Assembly: GCA_039619475.1 (NCBI GenBank) | Contig: CM077116.1 | Span: 386,284,760 to 386,348,759 of the forward strand | Length of the DNA stretch: 64,000 bases | Source: Icerya purchasi | Taxonomy: Eukaryota > Arthropoda > Insecta > Hemiptera > Monophlebidae | Direction of reading: 5' to 3' | In this document: piece by piece, positions 51,001 to 63,233 of the stretch | Numbering within the stretch: the stretch's first letter is position 1 | Layout of the letters: each line of letters opens with the position of its first letter | Translations under genes and position numbers: made by a program | Notes under the pieces: generated by a model | Seen by the model: the letters and a program-made list of their open reading frames with translations, nothing else | What the model was told of the DNA's origin: nothing | The model's database searches: none

Positions 51001-52584
51001 GGACCAGTCGATTTGGCTCAAACGAATGGGTTCCGTTAAAAATAAACATAAGAATAGAAGAATAATTTCTTAAAAGTAATAAACGATTTTTTTTAGTAGT
51101 TTTTCCTAATCATTAAAGTTAATTTAATTTTATTTTTTTGCGAATGTAAAAATTTATTATAAAGCACATGGATTTCCTTTGAAAGCAGAAAATCTGTCAC
51201 AAAGGGAAATTATTCCTATGATCTACTAATTCTTTCTGAAATTTTTTATTGAAATTACCCGCTAAACGAATACATAATCAGAACTTCAAGTCTTTATAAC
51301 CGAAAATAATTCTTTTTGCGATATACGAATGCAAAAGAAGCTTTGAAAACAGCTGGTTTATTTTCTAAACAAATTAATTACTAATTTCACGGGTGTTTTT
51401 TTGATTCATTACGCCTTAAATATGATAATTATAGAAGAAAAAAAAATTAAAAACTCACTAAGGCTAAACTAGGTCTACTTGGAAAAAAGACGAATTCGAA
51501 ATGTAACGAGACGAATCGTGTTGCGGCCGAAACGAAATGACTCTCCAGGTAGGTATAAAAAGATTATAAAAAAATGTGATTACTCCTACACCCGGCATAA
51601 ACATGTAGGTTACTAATTAAGACTTAGTAGCTGGAAAATAAAAAAGAAAATCGCGATACTGCATTTTTAATTTTGTGAAAACCATCCGCCAAGGTACGCC
51701 AGTTTATTAATTAATAAATATTCTAAAAACTTTCAATTATTATATGTATAAAAATTTTCACTGACTGCTTTTACTTGGACTTGGGACGTTAATGTTCACC
51801 ACATTAATATTTTTAAGTTAATTCTAAAAACGAGGAATATGTAAATTTATATATTCTTGCTTGTACGTAATTTCAGGTAAATACGAAAAGATTATAAAAA
51901 CTGTGATTTTAATTCGTCATTTAATTTGATGAGTCCATGCTATTCAGTAGGAGTGTTATTCTGGGCTAATTAAATCATTTTGCAATGTAGATGTATCTCA
52001 TATATTTACAGTTTGCTACTTCAGTCACGTGTTTATAAATACTAGCGTTCCCTCAATGGTCCAAATTCGACCATAATTATCATTAAAAATTTAAAAAAAA
52101 CATATATGAATTTGTATATTTCCAAAATTTTTTTCCCATTCTTATACATTCGTTCATTATATATCTGAGAACATATACTTTTATATGTACTTTCAATACA
52201 AAAATTAAATGACACCTTAAAATTTAGTACACTTTAAAAAAGCCAATAATGATGATTATTAAGAAAAATTAAAACATTTCAATAAGAACAGATTTACTGG
52301 TTGCAGCGATTTCCTTCTTCAATTTTTGTATTACTTTTTTATTTAAATACGAAACGAAAAGGATAACTGTTTCCATAATTTTGTGTACTGATAGCTCTAA
52401 AGATCATCAATAGTTACTAAACAGAAAAAAAAAGCAAGAAAATCGGTTAATAAAAAGTGGAGAAGACGGTACTGAACTGTTTTGTCTTTGCCTATTTATA
52501 TACAGAAGAAAATTATCCATTATTTTTAAAATAGAATTTCCCGCAGTGCATTTATCGGGAATATTTAAACAAATTCAAGGTTTG
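48009..52584. other. Spacer between inverted arms, no gene recognised
   Basis: AT-rich, with a repeat block at 52269-52294 shared with 10243-10268. Open frames at 48609 and 49722 are not family-like. Confidence 0.6.
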
Positions 52585-53575
52585 AAAGCTTCTTCCTTAT
52601 TGGCTTTATTAAAATTTTTACGAAAATAATATTAGTCTAGTGTTTTGAAGATTTAAAATTTTTCTAAAGAAAAAGAAAGAGGTTAGCCGGGTAGGATGTT
52701 TCATGTACTAAACATTCTGTGAGTTAATTTAAAGATTACCATAATTTACATTTACATAATATTAAATTCAAAACAAAGATATTTAATTTTTAATTTGTAA
52801 TATCGTACATATTTCTCGCCCAGTATTAACATAAATGTGTTTATGTTTAAAAATTTTTGCGCCTTTGTTTGTCTTTTTCGATATTTTTTTGAAATCAGGG
52901 TTGATTCGTCAAGGAATTAAATATATAATTAAAATCATAGATAACAGAAAAAACTTTAATAAACGTATCCTCAAATAAATTTTCTAGATATGAATAAAAA
53001 AGAAAGATAATATAAGGAATATGTATCAGAAGCAAAATTTAATCCAGTTATGTTACACTTTAAATGGCATAGAGTTGATAGTTTGTAATTTTTTAAATAC
53101 GGTTGACTATACGATAGCAAAAAAAAAAAAATGAAGAAAACCGACAGTTTATTTGACCGATTATTAATATTAATAATTTTCGTCCGTTTCGTATCACTTT
53201 TGCTAACAGATCTCTTAAATTTACATTGCGAAAATCTGTTTATGAATATTTCACGCTGAAGTCGTTATTTTAAAAAAGTGAATAACCAAATAAAATCATG
53301 TAAAATATATATTTTGTGATTACATATGTGTATGCATATATAACATGCTGTACGCGCGGAAAAACTAAATCGTTAACGAAGAACGGTATTTTTTGGACGG
53401 AATTTCTGATAGCAGTGTTTGGTAACTCGTGTTTCTCACTAACACAGATGATAACATTTAACGGATGATACCTGAAAATCACCGTAGGTGGTCTGTAAAA
53501 AGGTCTGAGTTCGCCTGCGTCCGAAAGAGGCTGCTCCCGATAGAGTCTGCGCCCGCTTTTTCGCGCCCGAAAGAG
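52585..53575 (-). repeat. 991-bp inverted arm, right
   Basis: Partner of 47018-48008. The region outside it (53576-53706) is about 93 bp longer than on the left, so the tips have diverged while the arms have not. Confidence 0.95.
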
Positions 53576-54429
53576 CGGTCCCCGATTTGAGTAGGTTGGT
53601 ATGTGCTTATTACACATTTGTGTATTATAACCGCGTAGCGCTGAATCGCAAAAGCATTCCGCGCCATACTCTTGACATGTGGATTGCATTATTAATAGCC
53701 AACGTGCTAACAGAACATTTTATTTAGCTATGTTTGAACAAATACTTGGTAAAATCAGTCAAATTATCGGCTTGGTCGCTTACTTTAAGTTTTGTATATA
53801 AAATTGTGAAATTATGCGAACTTACAATTAGTATCGGATTTGTTTTAGTCATTCTTCAAAAGTAATAAATAGCAAGTTTTTACCTTTAATTATTTTTGTA
53901 AAAAAATTATATAATTTTTCTATACACAATTTATAATTAAAATTGGACATGAACTACTGTACCGAGTTGTAAGCTGACCACGGTACCTCATTTTAATGTT
54001 TTTCCTGCAATCGTATACACGTAACATATTATATATTCTATTGTACGTAAAGCAACTATCGGAAGAAAACACATATAAGAATCTAATGAAATAATTACAA
54101 AATTTTCAATTTTTATAGGGGAAAAGAAAACGGAAAATTGATAGCTTATAACGCACGTAGGTACAGAACAGAACAGAACGTATATTTAGCTAAGTACAGA
54201 GTTGCACAGTATACATAAACATAAAATGTATACCAGCTCGAAAGAGATTTGACCGCATTACATACATAAGTGATAAAAAAAGTAGAACACTTACATGTTG
54301 TTAACGAAAATATAAATACTATACAAAAAACAAAGGGCAAAAAGCATAACAAAAAAAAAACCAAAATAATTAAAATTACAACCAATTTATACCATTAAAA
54401 ACATTACTTAATAGTTTAGCAGTGTCACT

Positions 54430-55050
54430 AACTAAATTGTGTTTAATCCGACGATGCTTATATTTAATGTACATCCGGGCTAGCTGCTCGGTATTATAAT
54501 CGCGTATATTCGTGATAAGCATATTGTTATGGTAGGAACAACGATGGAATTTTTTTTTACTGTGTTAATTATAAAATCTTTTACATAAGGCAACTTATAA
54601 CTAATTATGCATTTTATCAATTTTAGTCCAGTGGGGAACGTTTAAAATACGCCGATAACGCCTATTTTGTAGTAATTTAAATTAATTAAAATTGGAGTTT
54701 GAAATCGAACATCAAACTAGAGCTGAATAAGCCAATATTGGTCTAATAATGCTTTTATGGATAATAAGCTTGTTTGTAATGCTTAAGTAAGATCTTCGAT
54801 TAATAATTGGGTACAAGGCTGCGATAGTTCTATTTGTTTCCGCTTCAGCGTATTTTAAGTGTTTCTTAAAAGATAATCTTTTATCTAAAATTACACCTAG
54901 ATATCGAACATGATTAGCTAATCCTAGTGCCTTTAATATTCAGTTGCCTTGGGGGATGGGGTATTTACAAGAGTAAGAAGTATAGCGTCTGTTTTAGTTG
55001 GATTAATTTCAATTTTCAATTTTTCTAAAAACTTTAGAACCCGACAACTG
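54430..55050 (-). mobile_element. Jockey-type LINE fragment (RT thumb region)
   Basis: Minus strand from 55040: KFLEKLKIEINPTKTDAILL. After a shift and stops come ILDKRLSFKKHLKYAEAE, RTIAALYPIINRRS and KLIIHKSIIRPILAYSALV, with LPYVKDFIINTVKK further on. These match the region just after the YADD motif in jockey-clade elements. It lies immediately 3' of EXOSC10 exon 55188-55350. Confidence 0.75.
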
Positions 55051-55187
55051 TGCAGCTCATATTACGTGTTTGCTATGGTGATAACTAAAAAAAAAAAATA
55101 TGAGCATAAATTTTTTTATGAATGAAAAATATGACATCGTTTTCTATGCGCATACATTAAAACAAAAGTCGGAAATAACATCAGTAC

Positions 55188-58100
55188 CTCGACAATTTCA
55201 ACTTTTTCAGCTAACTCAATTATTTTCTGTATCTCTTCCAAATGTGTCCTTACTGAAGCTGTTGTAGGACGGCAACATGCAAATATATCATCAGCATCAT
55301 ATGGTAATGTCTTTGCTATACTTATTAACGTCTGATTTGGAAGAATGTAACTAAAAAAAATAATATGAATATTTTATGTAAAAATTCTATATCAACTATC
55401 GAGTATATAAAAATGTTACTGCGATAAAATAATACTGAAACAAATTTATACACCTATCTTTGATAGTTCGTTAAACTTCACAGTCAGTGATTAATATTTA
55501 TTTACAAATAAAAATGAAATAACATAGAAACCGCGAAGTTAAAATTATACTAAAATAACGTGTGTGACATCAGGATTCAAAAAGTGCTTTACAAATCTTA
55601 TGAACAACAAACCTTCTGATTTGCATTTACCGATTCGTCGAATGCACTACGTAACATTATCTGTGTCATCATGTAGATATCAGTATCAAATATACTAATC
55701 ACTATACATATGTTATTTCCTAACATAATCAAATGAATGTTGCCTTTTGAATTAGATGCAGTCAGATAATCAATAACTCGTTTATAACATTTATCCTTCG
55801 TTCACCGGGAAAACATAAAAGAATACATATTTATCTACCACCACTGATTGACAAAACAATTTAAACCTTAAGGGAAAAAACAAGTTCTTAACACACAATT
55901 TAAATCACACTAACGTCTTGTAGTAATTGATAAAAAGGAAAATTTAAAATAAAAATAACCTCTTGTAATACATTTCGTGCTCCGTACATTAAGGATTAAA
56001 AATAAATATATACATATCTATTTTAATTAATTTCAAAAACAGGTTTACTCTAATTTTCATACTGTTTGTAATAAAATATGTGCAAAGTAAATTATACGCA
56101 TTGGTAATTACTAACATTACACGAAAGAACAAACTCGTTTGATATGCCTTATATAAATTTATTCTGTTTTAAATTTCCAGTAGTACTGTTCAAATATAAC
56201 TGCCAATGTACTTAATTTACCGTATACTCAGATTATAATGAATAAAACAATGAAGGCAATATATTACATACATGATGTTGACTTATTACAAGCAAAACAT
56301 AAATGAACTGGAATAAAGTATTGTTTGTATGTTTATACAACAGCTCATACAAATATAAAATTATATGTGATCACGTTTACGGATATCTTCTGCATAAATT
56401 AACAATCGTTATTTAAATATTTTTAGTCAAGCCTAAAATGGAAATACAATTCTTACGCGGAGGGTAATAAGAAAATCTTTTAACATATTTCCGTCGTGCT
56501 TATAAGGAATTTGTTTTATTTTACAAAAAATAAAGTTGACTTTTCTAAAAGAATTTTAAAAGATTGTCATTCGGGAGGTCTTCTATCGATCTTCGTTCGA
56601 AGAATCGAGTTTATATATGTGACGGCGAACGAGAAAAGGGACCTAGTGACCAAAAAATGAGTTTTGAGTTTAAAATGGTACCTTATAGAGAATTTGTCGA
56701 GGAATCCAATGAAAAAAGTCTGAAGTTTCTAGCTATTTCCAAAAGTCGTTTTTTCAAGCTTTAAAGTTTGATGTTACATTTAAGTTTTTACGGATTCGAC
56801 CTTCGTGAAAATACAATCTTTGATCATAAATATGCCAATAAAGTATCAATGTTTTGTGGATTGTATGATGAAAAAAGGCCGAGGAATCGAATGCAACAAG
56901 TCTCAATTTGCTACAACGCTTTTGAACTGCTTTTTCAGACTTTTGACATAGCTAAAAAAAGAGATTTCGAGCTGAACATGCTATTAGTCTATAAACTGCT
57001 CTACTGAAAAATTGTCTTTTGGTCACTATGTCCTATTTTTTATTCGCCGTCACATATATATGTATATGTATATGTATATGTATATATATATATAATAACT
57101 CAGGCATTCGTGCCTCACAAGGGGACTCACCCAAACCCCCAGTTTTATCACTTCTATACTTCGTATAAAACGAAGAAAATTGACGTAATTTTTTCCAGCT
57201 GCGCAACGAAAAAAAAAAAATATTTATTTAATGTCACATTTTGGGACAAATTTTTGTGGCAGAAAAAGTAGAGGGGCCGGATTAAGAATGGTGATATTAA
57301 TATATATATATATATATATATATACCGGGTGTGCCCAGAAAGTCATGAAACATGTTTTATTGTCCCATCCCTCTTGCCTGTAGCGCGCTCGAACTGATTT
57401 GGTTAGGTGGAGCTGACTTTCAGCTAAACAGCGCACCGCAATTCAGTCTGTTCCGAGCATCGGTAGTGTCAGAATCGGTGAATTAGTACACCTCTGTTTG
57501 GAGTCCTCGTCATGACGCACGTGATTCAATCGAACAACGTTGGGCGATCAAGTTTTGCACAATGCTCGACAAAAAGGCTGCCGAAACTTACACAATGCTG
57601 AAGCAAGCCTACGGGGAATTTTTTATAAGTTATGTGCAAGTTACGAGATGAGTGAAAAAGTTTGAGAACGGCCAGGAGGGGATAGACGATAATCCTTTCT
57701 CTGGAAAACCAACAAGTAGAAACGAAGAAAATGTGGACCGTGTTTGTAAATTGTTGAATTCTGACCGTCGAATAAGTGTTCGGTTGTTAGCTGACACCCT
57801 GAAAATTCCAAAAAGTTCTGTGTTCAGCATTGTTACGGAAGATTTGCACATGCGGAAGATGTGCGCCAAGCTGTATCCAAAACTTCTGACGGACGAACAC
57901 AAAGCCAATCGAGTGCTGGTCGCAAGTGAACTGACACAGCCACCCTACAGTCACAACCTCTCTCCGCCGAACTTCTTCTTGTTCCGGAGAATAAAAACCG
58001 CGCTCAAGGGAAGCCGTTTTCAAAGCATTGAGGTCAACTAGGCGGCTGTGACGAGATCTCCAAACAGAGGTGCACTAATTCACCGATGCTGACGCTACCG

Positions 58101-61100
58101 ATGCTCTGAACAGACTGAACTACGATGCGCTGTGAAGCGGAGAATCAGCTCCACCTAGCCAAACCGGTTCGAGCGCGCTGCAGGCCAAAGGGGCGCGACA
58201 AAAAAACATGTTTCATGACTTTCTGGACACATCCTGTATATGTTTGTGTGTGTGTGAGGGGGTGTCAATAAATGCATTTTAAAGTTTAAAAATAAAATAA
58301 TGATTGTTAACAAAATACATACCCAGGACTTTCGTCTTCGGTTCGAGCAGTCGAATCCCTCCAGTTATACAGATGTTTGAGAGCAAACATTTGACGGTTA
58401 TTGAAGAAACTCTTACCACTCTTGACCACTTTTAAGTAACTTTTATCAGTTAAGATATCTTTATTGTATCTCTATAAAAATGAATACGCTATTTATACGT
58501 ATGACCCTGATCAGCGTACTTTATTTTTTCTATATATATATATGTTTTAAAGTGTTATATTTAATAACGCTTATAAATCTATCAAAAATATGAGCATTAA
58601 TAATATTGCAGTCGCGAGATCTTTTTCTTTCTTTAGAAATATAAAAATGTTCGTTTAATCATCCGTATTATTTAAATAATAAAACGAATTTTACAAAAAA
58701 GGAAATGAGGACGCAATATTTTTAAAACTAAAAGGCATTTAATTACTCAATCACATTGTTCATTCGTAATTAGTTTTTAAGAAATTTATAAAATTAATCT
58801 GTAACCTTCCACTGACGTCGTAGGTATTTTAAATCTACATGATGTTGTGACATTCTAAGAACAGCCAAAAAAAAATTAATCATTTTAATTTTTAAAAAAA
58901 CAAATTTTCTAGTTTAGTAATGACAATTTACGACACGATGAAATTTTAATAAAATAGTATAACTAGTTTTCTGCTTAAACAAAAGAAACAAAAACCACGA
59001 AAAATTTCAGATTTTTTAATTACATGAAAAAGTGCAAACATTAAACTAAGGTTCTGAATTTTGTTCAGAATTGTCCCTTTTTACTGCATTTTAAACATAC
59101 AGGTCTTTACAAGAAGTATATAAATATTCTGTTTTCCTTTTTTCTCTTGCTGCCATGTGCTGCACGTTTTTTTTTATATTCATTACCTTCAACACAGTAC
59201 ATTTATGTGGCTAATAGATATTCTTAGCTCTTGACAGAGCCTTTCATTATGAAAACGAAATTTCGTGTATAGCTCAATTAGTTGTTTTGCAATAATTTTC
59301 ATAAATTCGATTCTACTAAGGAGTGGTTGATCACGTTGTGACTGATGTACAATATATATATATATATATATATATATTTATTGTTAAAAAAGAGCCATGG
59401 TCCAACACGCAGCGCATCCATAGAATGAACTCCAATTTTTATTGAATTATAGAATTCTATGATTTCCAGTTTTTCACTCAAGTAATCTGCTTGAGTGATG
59501 CGTTGGAGAAAGCAGCAAGACTGCTTTATTTCTTTGAGGTACAAACGATAAGAGAGTATGGTGTTCAGTAAATCCATGCAATGGAAGACTCTACTTCCTT
59601 CCTGCGGTAAGTTGAAAATTCAAGTATTTTTTTCCATGGTTCCAACTATTGTGAGACAATCGGTTTTTAAAACATTTGTTAACTTCATCGAAGTATACCC
59701 CGGTTATCAGTAGTAATGCAATTAGTAACATTTATGGGTTTGCATAATCTAATTACCGCTTGAGTAGGTATGTTGAATTTTTTTTCTTAATCAGATAGGC
59801 CGAAATTATCACTGTCTTTCGAATAATATAAAAAAGTATCGTAAATATAACTTGTCCGAGTATCTCCAAGGCTTTGAAGCTTTAAGAAATTTGCTCACTT
59901 AGGTGGTATATACAGATTGAAACGAAATCTATCGTGAAATAGTGCTAATATGAGTATATCATGTGTAGTCGCACTTAACTTAAATAGAATGAAGTTTGAA
60001 ACATTGTATTCAATTTGTGTACTAATTCTGATGCTGCAACAGTTGGATCTGTCCTCTTTCGATTATCACGATATTCTAACATATGTATGTAACATTTCAT
60101 TTCAAAATTAGGATTTGGGGGGGGGGTCTCGCCCTTAATATAGGCATTAACCCATTACAAAATAATAAATTAATCTATTTAAGTTAAAATCGAATACGGT
60201 TAGATACTGCGGACAAGAAAAAGGCAATTATTGGAATAACCGAAGGATGAGGAAATGTTAGTAAAAAGGTAGCACTGTAGGGGGTGGAATATTAATTCTA
60301 AGTAGATTTGTGTATAAGATATTTCGTTCATGGTATAAGAAGGAGCACTCGAGAAAAACATGGTTAGCATCACAGTAAAAGTTGTCGTTTAGGGGGTGAA
60401 GCGGGAAAAAACGAGTAGGTGATAGAGAAAAACGATAACGGGAGGAGGGTAGTAGGCTATGTCCGAAGCGCAATCTGCACATAGAGACTATTATGGATCG
60501 GCGGAGCGAGGTAAACAAAGAAAACCATGATTTTTGGGGGAGGGCATTTTTTACTCGTACTTTACTTTACTTACTTTACTTTATATAAAAAAAATGAATG
60601 CACAAAATAGTAATTTATATGACAAATTTAATCAGTGATTAAAAATATCATAATCTGAAATAATTTCATAAGAAGTTTTTACAGTAGGTACATAAATCCC
60701 AAAGAACTGGAAATTCGCAGATATAATAATATTGTTCAAAAAAGGGGACAGGCATAAGGTAGAGAATTACAAACCGATCATCCTTATTCCGACGATCTCA
60801 AAATTTTTTTTGAAAATAATTGAAAATAGGCTAAAAAAGATACTAAACGAACAACAACTAGTAGAACAGGCAGACTTCAGAAGTACATTCTCAACGTTGG
60901 ATCATATTCATACAGTGAATCAAATAATCGAAAAAAGTAAAGAGTACGGGAAGGAGCTGTATGTAGGACTGATCGATTATAATAAAGCATTTGATTCCAT
61001 AAAACACAATTTCCTTCTAAAGTCGTTAATGAATCAAGGAACCCCAAACAAATTTATAGAAATAATAAGCGAAATATATAATATGAATGCCAGAATAAAA

Positions 61101-63233
61101 ACAGATACGAGGGGAGATTATTTTGACATCAGAAAAGGAGCGAGGCAGGGTGACCCGTTATCGCCAATTCTATTTAATAGCGCACTGGAGAAAATACTCT
61201 GCAACTTAAATTGGGAGGAGAAGGGGATCAACATAAATGGTAGCCGTCTAACAAACCTTAGGTTTTGCGGACGACATTGTCTTTTTTGCAGAATGTTAAT
61301 GAACCTAAGTGTACACAGTAAAAAAGCAGGTTTAGTAATAAACACCTAAAGAACAAAAATTCTGTTGATAAACATTGAACAGAAGAAAATAAAAATAGAC
61401 GAGAAGAAAATAGATATGGTTACGGAAAGTATATATTTAGGTCAAAAACTGGCTTTCGCAAACCAAATAGAGAAATAGAAATCCGGATAACTAAAACTTG
61501 ATCCAAATATTGGTCCTTAAAAAATGTCTTCAAAGAGAATTTTAGTAACAGACATAAAAGCCAAGTTTTCAGCACATCTTTAGCTCTAGTTCTAACTTAT
61601 GGATGTCAAACATGGCCCCCTAAGAAAAATATACTTAACAAAGTTAGAGTTACCCAAAGCGCCATAGAGCGTTCAATATTAAACATCAAAAGAAGCGACC
61701 GAATAAAGAAAAAAAAATAATAACAGCAAAACTAAGAGATAACGAAGATATAGTACATCAAATCAGACGTAGTAAATGGAATTGAGCTGGACACATCTTC
61801 AATCTAAAGGATGACCGGTGGACTTATAAATACTTTTTGGCAAACATGGAAAGGAAAAAGGAAGAGGAGTAAGCAAATAGCACGCTGGAAAGACGATTTG
61901 AATAAGTTGTTAAAACAAATAAACTTCCAAACAATAGCGATAGATAGGTTAGAATAGAAAAGCTTGCGAGAGACCTTTGCTCAATATGGGCCAAGGGACT
62001 AGTGGGCCCTACTTTGGGTCGTTAAATAAATGTAATAATTTTTTTTCTTTTAATAATTGTCCCAATAAAGGTATTCTGATTCTGAGTAGGTACATGGTGT
62101 CGCGACGTCTGTGACCGACGATCATAAATAGATTATAAACAAATAACGATAAATAAACCCTACTACGTTTGGCAACTGAACACATTAGAAGGTACTAAAA
62201 AGCAATGTTTCAAATCATTTTATGAGCGATAGGGCAGACATAGTCATGTATCATTAATGGTCCTATGGATGTCACGACACCAACGGAGTGTTAGTTATCA
62301 GAGTGAAAGCTTTAAATCTTTTTGTTAGAAATTCCTTAAAGTAATAATATATGTTAGCGCAAACCATAATCGAAAGATTTATTTAAATGGAACTGAAAAT
62401 TATTGCAACTAATGACACTATGAATCTACTTACTCATTGAACAAAATACGGAATTTACGTCAAATTCAACCAAAACCATCGTCCAAATCAGTCCAGAAAA
62501 TACTGATATTTGTTGGAAAATAATTAAACTTTTATATATAAAAAATTACTACTTTACCAACTATTCGAAAATAAATTTCCATTTTAAAGAATAATTACAA
62601 TTCGATTATAATGAATTTTTACTTGAAAACGGGAAGTATTTAATTCCGAGGTAATGAAAAAAATAATTTATAATTTTTTTAATGGACTGTATCGATAGCA
62701 TGTTACCATATGGGTCTTACATCCGAAACTGGTCAGTGAATTTTGTTTTCTGGATTCTGAACACATATAATATACGGAATCCTGATAAGATGGTTCAGAA
62801 ACGACAAAAATATCAAATAAAAATCAGTAACTCACGCGAACGATTTGACTTATAAACTTCAAAACTAGATCATAAATTGCAATAATTATTCTCTTTAAGA
62901 CAATCTACAACTTAGGGTAGCAAAAACCCCTAAAAACTGTCAAGAATATACAGTATGGAATTTAAAACAACTTCAAAAATCATTTAAAAATTCACAATTC
63001 ATCTACCAGTTAAGCCTTAGCAAAAGCGATTTTTGCCATGTAAAAGTATTTAAACGAGCCTTTCAAAAATATAAAATTAAATGGTACGTACTTGTTTGCA
63101 AAGAGCGGAAGATTTTTCAAAAACTGCTTGTATACCATTGTAGTCGAGTAAATGATTACGAAGAATATCGTAAATGTATAATAAATAGTGCGTATCTATT
63201 CTAGCGTACTTCAGTGCATCGTTCGATAAAGGT
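55188..63233 (-). CDS. EXOSC10: Exosome component 10 / Rrp6 exonuclease, three internal exons (partial)
   Basis: Three minus-strand exons splice in frame: 63233-63092, 58471-58323 and 55350-55188. The first carries SNDALKYARIDTHYLLYIYD, the Exo III motif (Y-x3-D) of the DEDDy exonuclease domain. The second carries FFNNRQMFALKHLYNWRDST then ARTEDESPG, and the third YILPNQTLISIAKTLP and IFACCRP. Together these form the HRDC domain and its following linker. EXOSC10 is the nuclear exosome 3'-5' RNase that trims rRNA and snoRNA precursors and degrades nuclear RNA. The exon encoding the preceding ADWRIR segment is not in the last 770 bp, so the 5' part lies right of the window. The basic C-terminal region should lie below 55188; see the separate candidate at 46130-46177. 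Introns carry a mariner-type element, a MITE and two LINE remnants. Confidence 0.92.
55351..56611 (-). other. EXOSC10 intron, left part, nothing recognised
   Basis: AT-rich with no repeat pair or open frame of note. Confidence 0.6.
56612..57060. mobile_element. MITE, about 450 bp, with TGTGACGGCGAA ends and internal tandem repeat
   Basis: The left end TATATGTGACGGCGAACGAG and the right end (reverse complement) TATATGTGACGGCGAATAAA are inverted for about 38 bp, through the shared TAGTGACCAAAA. Internally CGAGGAATCCAATGAAAAAA near 56699 recurs as CGAGGAATCGAATGCAACAA near 56879. This suggests two diverged units of about 180 bp. No coding evidence. Confidence 0.75.
57050..57093. repeat. ATATGT/AT microsatellite
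   Basis: Repeated ATATGT units merge into (AT)n next to the MITE end. Confidence 0.85.
57325..58236 (+). mobile_element. Internally deleted mariner, 912 bp, both terminal repeats
   Basis: The left end CCGGGTGTGCCCAGAAAGTC and right end (reverse complement) CAGGATGTGTCCAGAAAGTC begin terminal repeats, with GTTAGGTGGAGCTGA-like blocks shared further in. TA lies on both sides. The frame 57652-58041 encodes a helix-turn-helix part (FENGQEGIDDNPFSGKP, SVRLLADTLKIPKSSVFSIV). After HKANRVLVASEL it jumps straight to HNLSPPNFFLFRRIKTALKG, the C-terminal motif. The central catalytic section of roughly 400 bp is gone. It lies in an EXOSC10 intron. Confidence 0.9.
58472..60199 (-). other. EXOSC10 intron, nothing recognised
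   Basis: AT-rich; TA microsatellite at 59352-59377 and a G run near 60118. Confidence 0.6.
60200..60530 (-). mobile_element. LINE C-terminal remnant (zinc-knuckle region)
   Basis: Minus strand 60518-60258: MCRLRFGHSLLPSSRYRFSL, then NFYCDANHVFLECSFLYHER. The R-x-R-x-GH start and the C-DANHVFLEC cluster are typical of the ORF2 end in several LINE clades. Only this piece is seen. Confidence 0.6.
60660..62085 (+). mobile_element. LINE reverse transcriptase fragment, nearly readable
   Basis: Reads NWKFADIIILFKKGDRHKVE, then ISKFFLKIIENRLKKILNEQ, ELYVGLIDYNKAFDSIKHNF, and RKGARQGDPLSPILFNSALE (60700-61200). The catalytic FADD is encoded at about 61265 but in the next frame. Later come LVLTYGCQTWPPKK and a further C-terminal part. 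The 3' end has AATAAA near 62065. Both ends are truncated or decayed. It lies in an EXOSC10 intron. Confidence 0.85.
62086..63091 (-). other. EXOSC10 intron end, nothing recognised
   Basis: AT-rich, no repeat pair or open frame of note. Confidence 0.6.

Larger units (their letters stand above)
46976..53710. mobile_element. 6.7-kb inverted-repeat structure with TTAA/CTAA flanks, piggyBac-like ends
   Basis: TTAA at 46976-46979 is followed by CACATTGGCTGCTAACGA. CTAA at 53707-53710 is preceded by the reverse complement of CACGTTGGCTATTAATAA. The 18-bp ends differ only by transitions. Inside are two 991-bp inverted arms (47018-48008 and 52585-53575) that are nearly identical. Their outer parts are GC-rich (TCTTTCGGGCGCGAAAAAGC). 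The 4.58-kb spacer shows no transposase. TTAA insertion suggests a non-autonomous piggyBac-like element; a segmental inverted duplication is the alternative. Confidence 0.65.

Noticed and set aside
53270..53689. 139-codon minus frame matching the plus frame at 47111-47323
   Set aside because: The match comes from the inverted DNA repeat; neither frame resembles a known protein.
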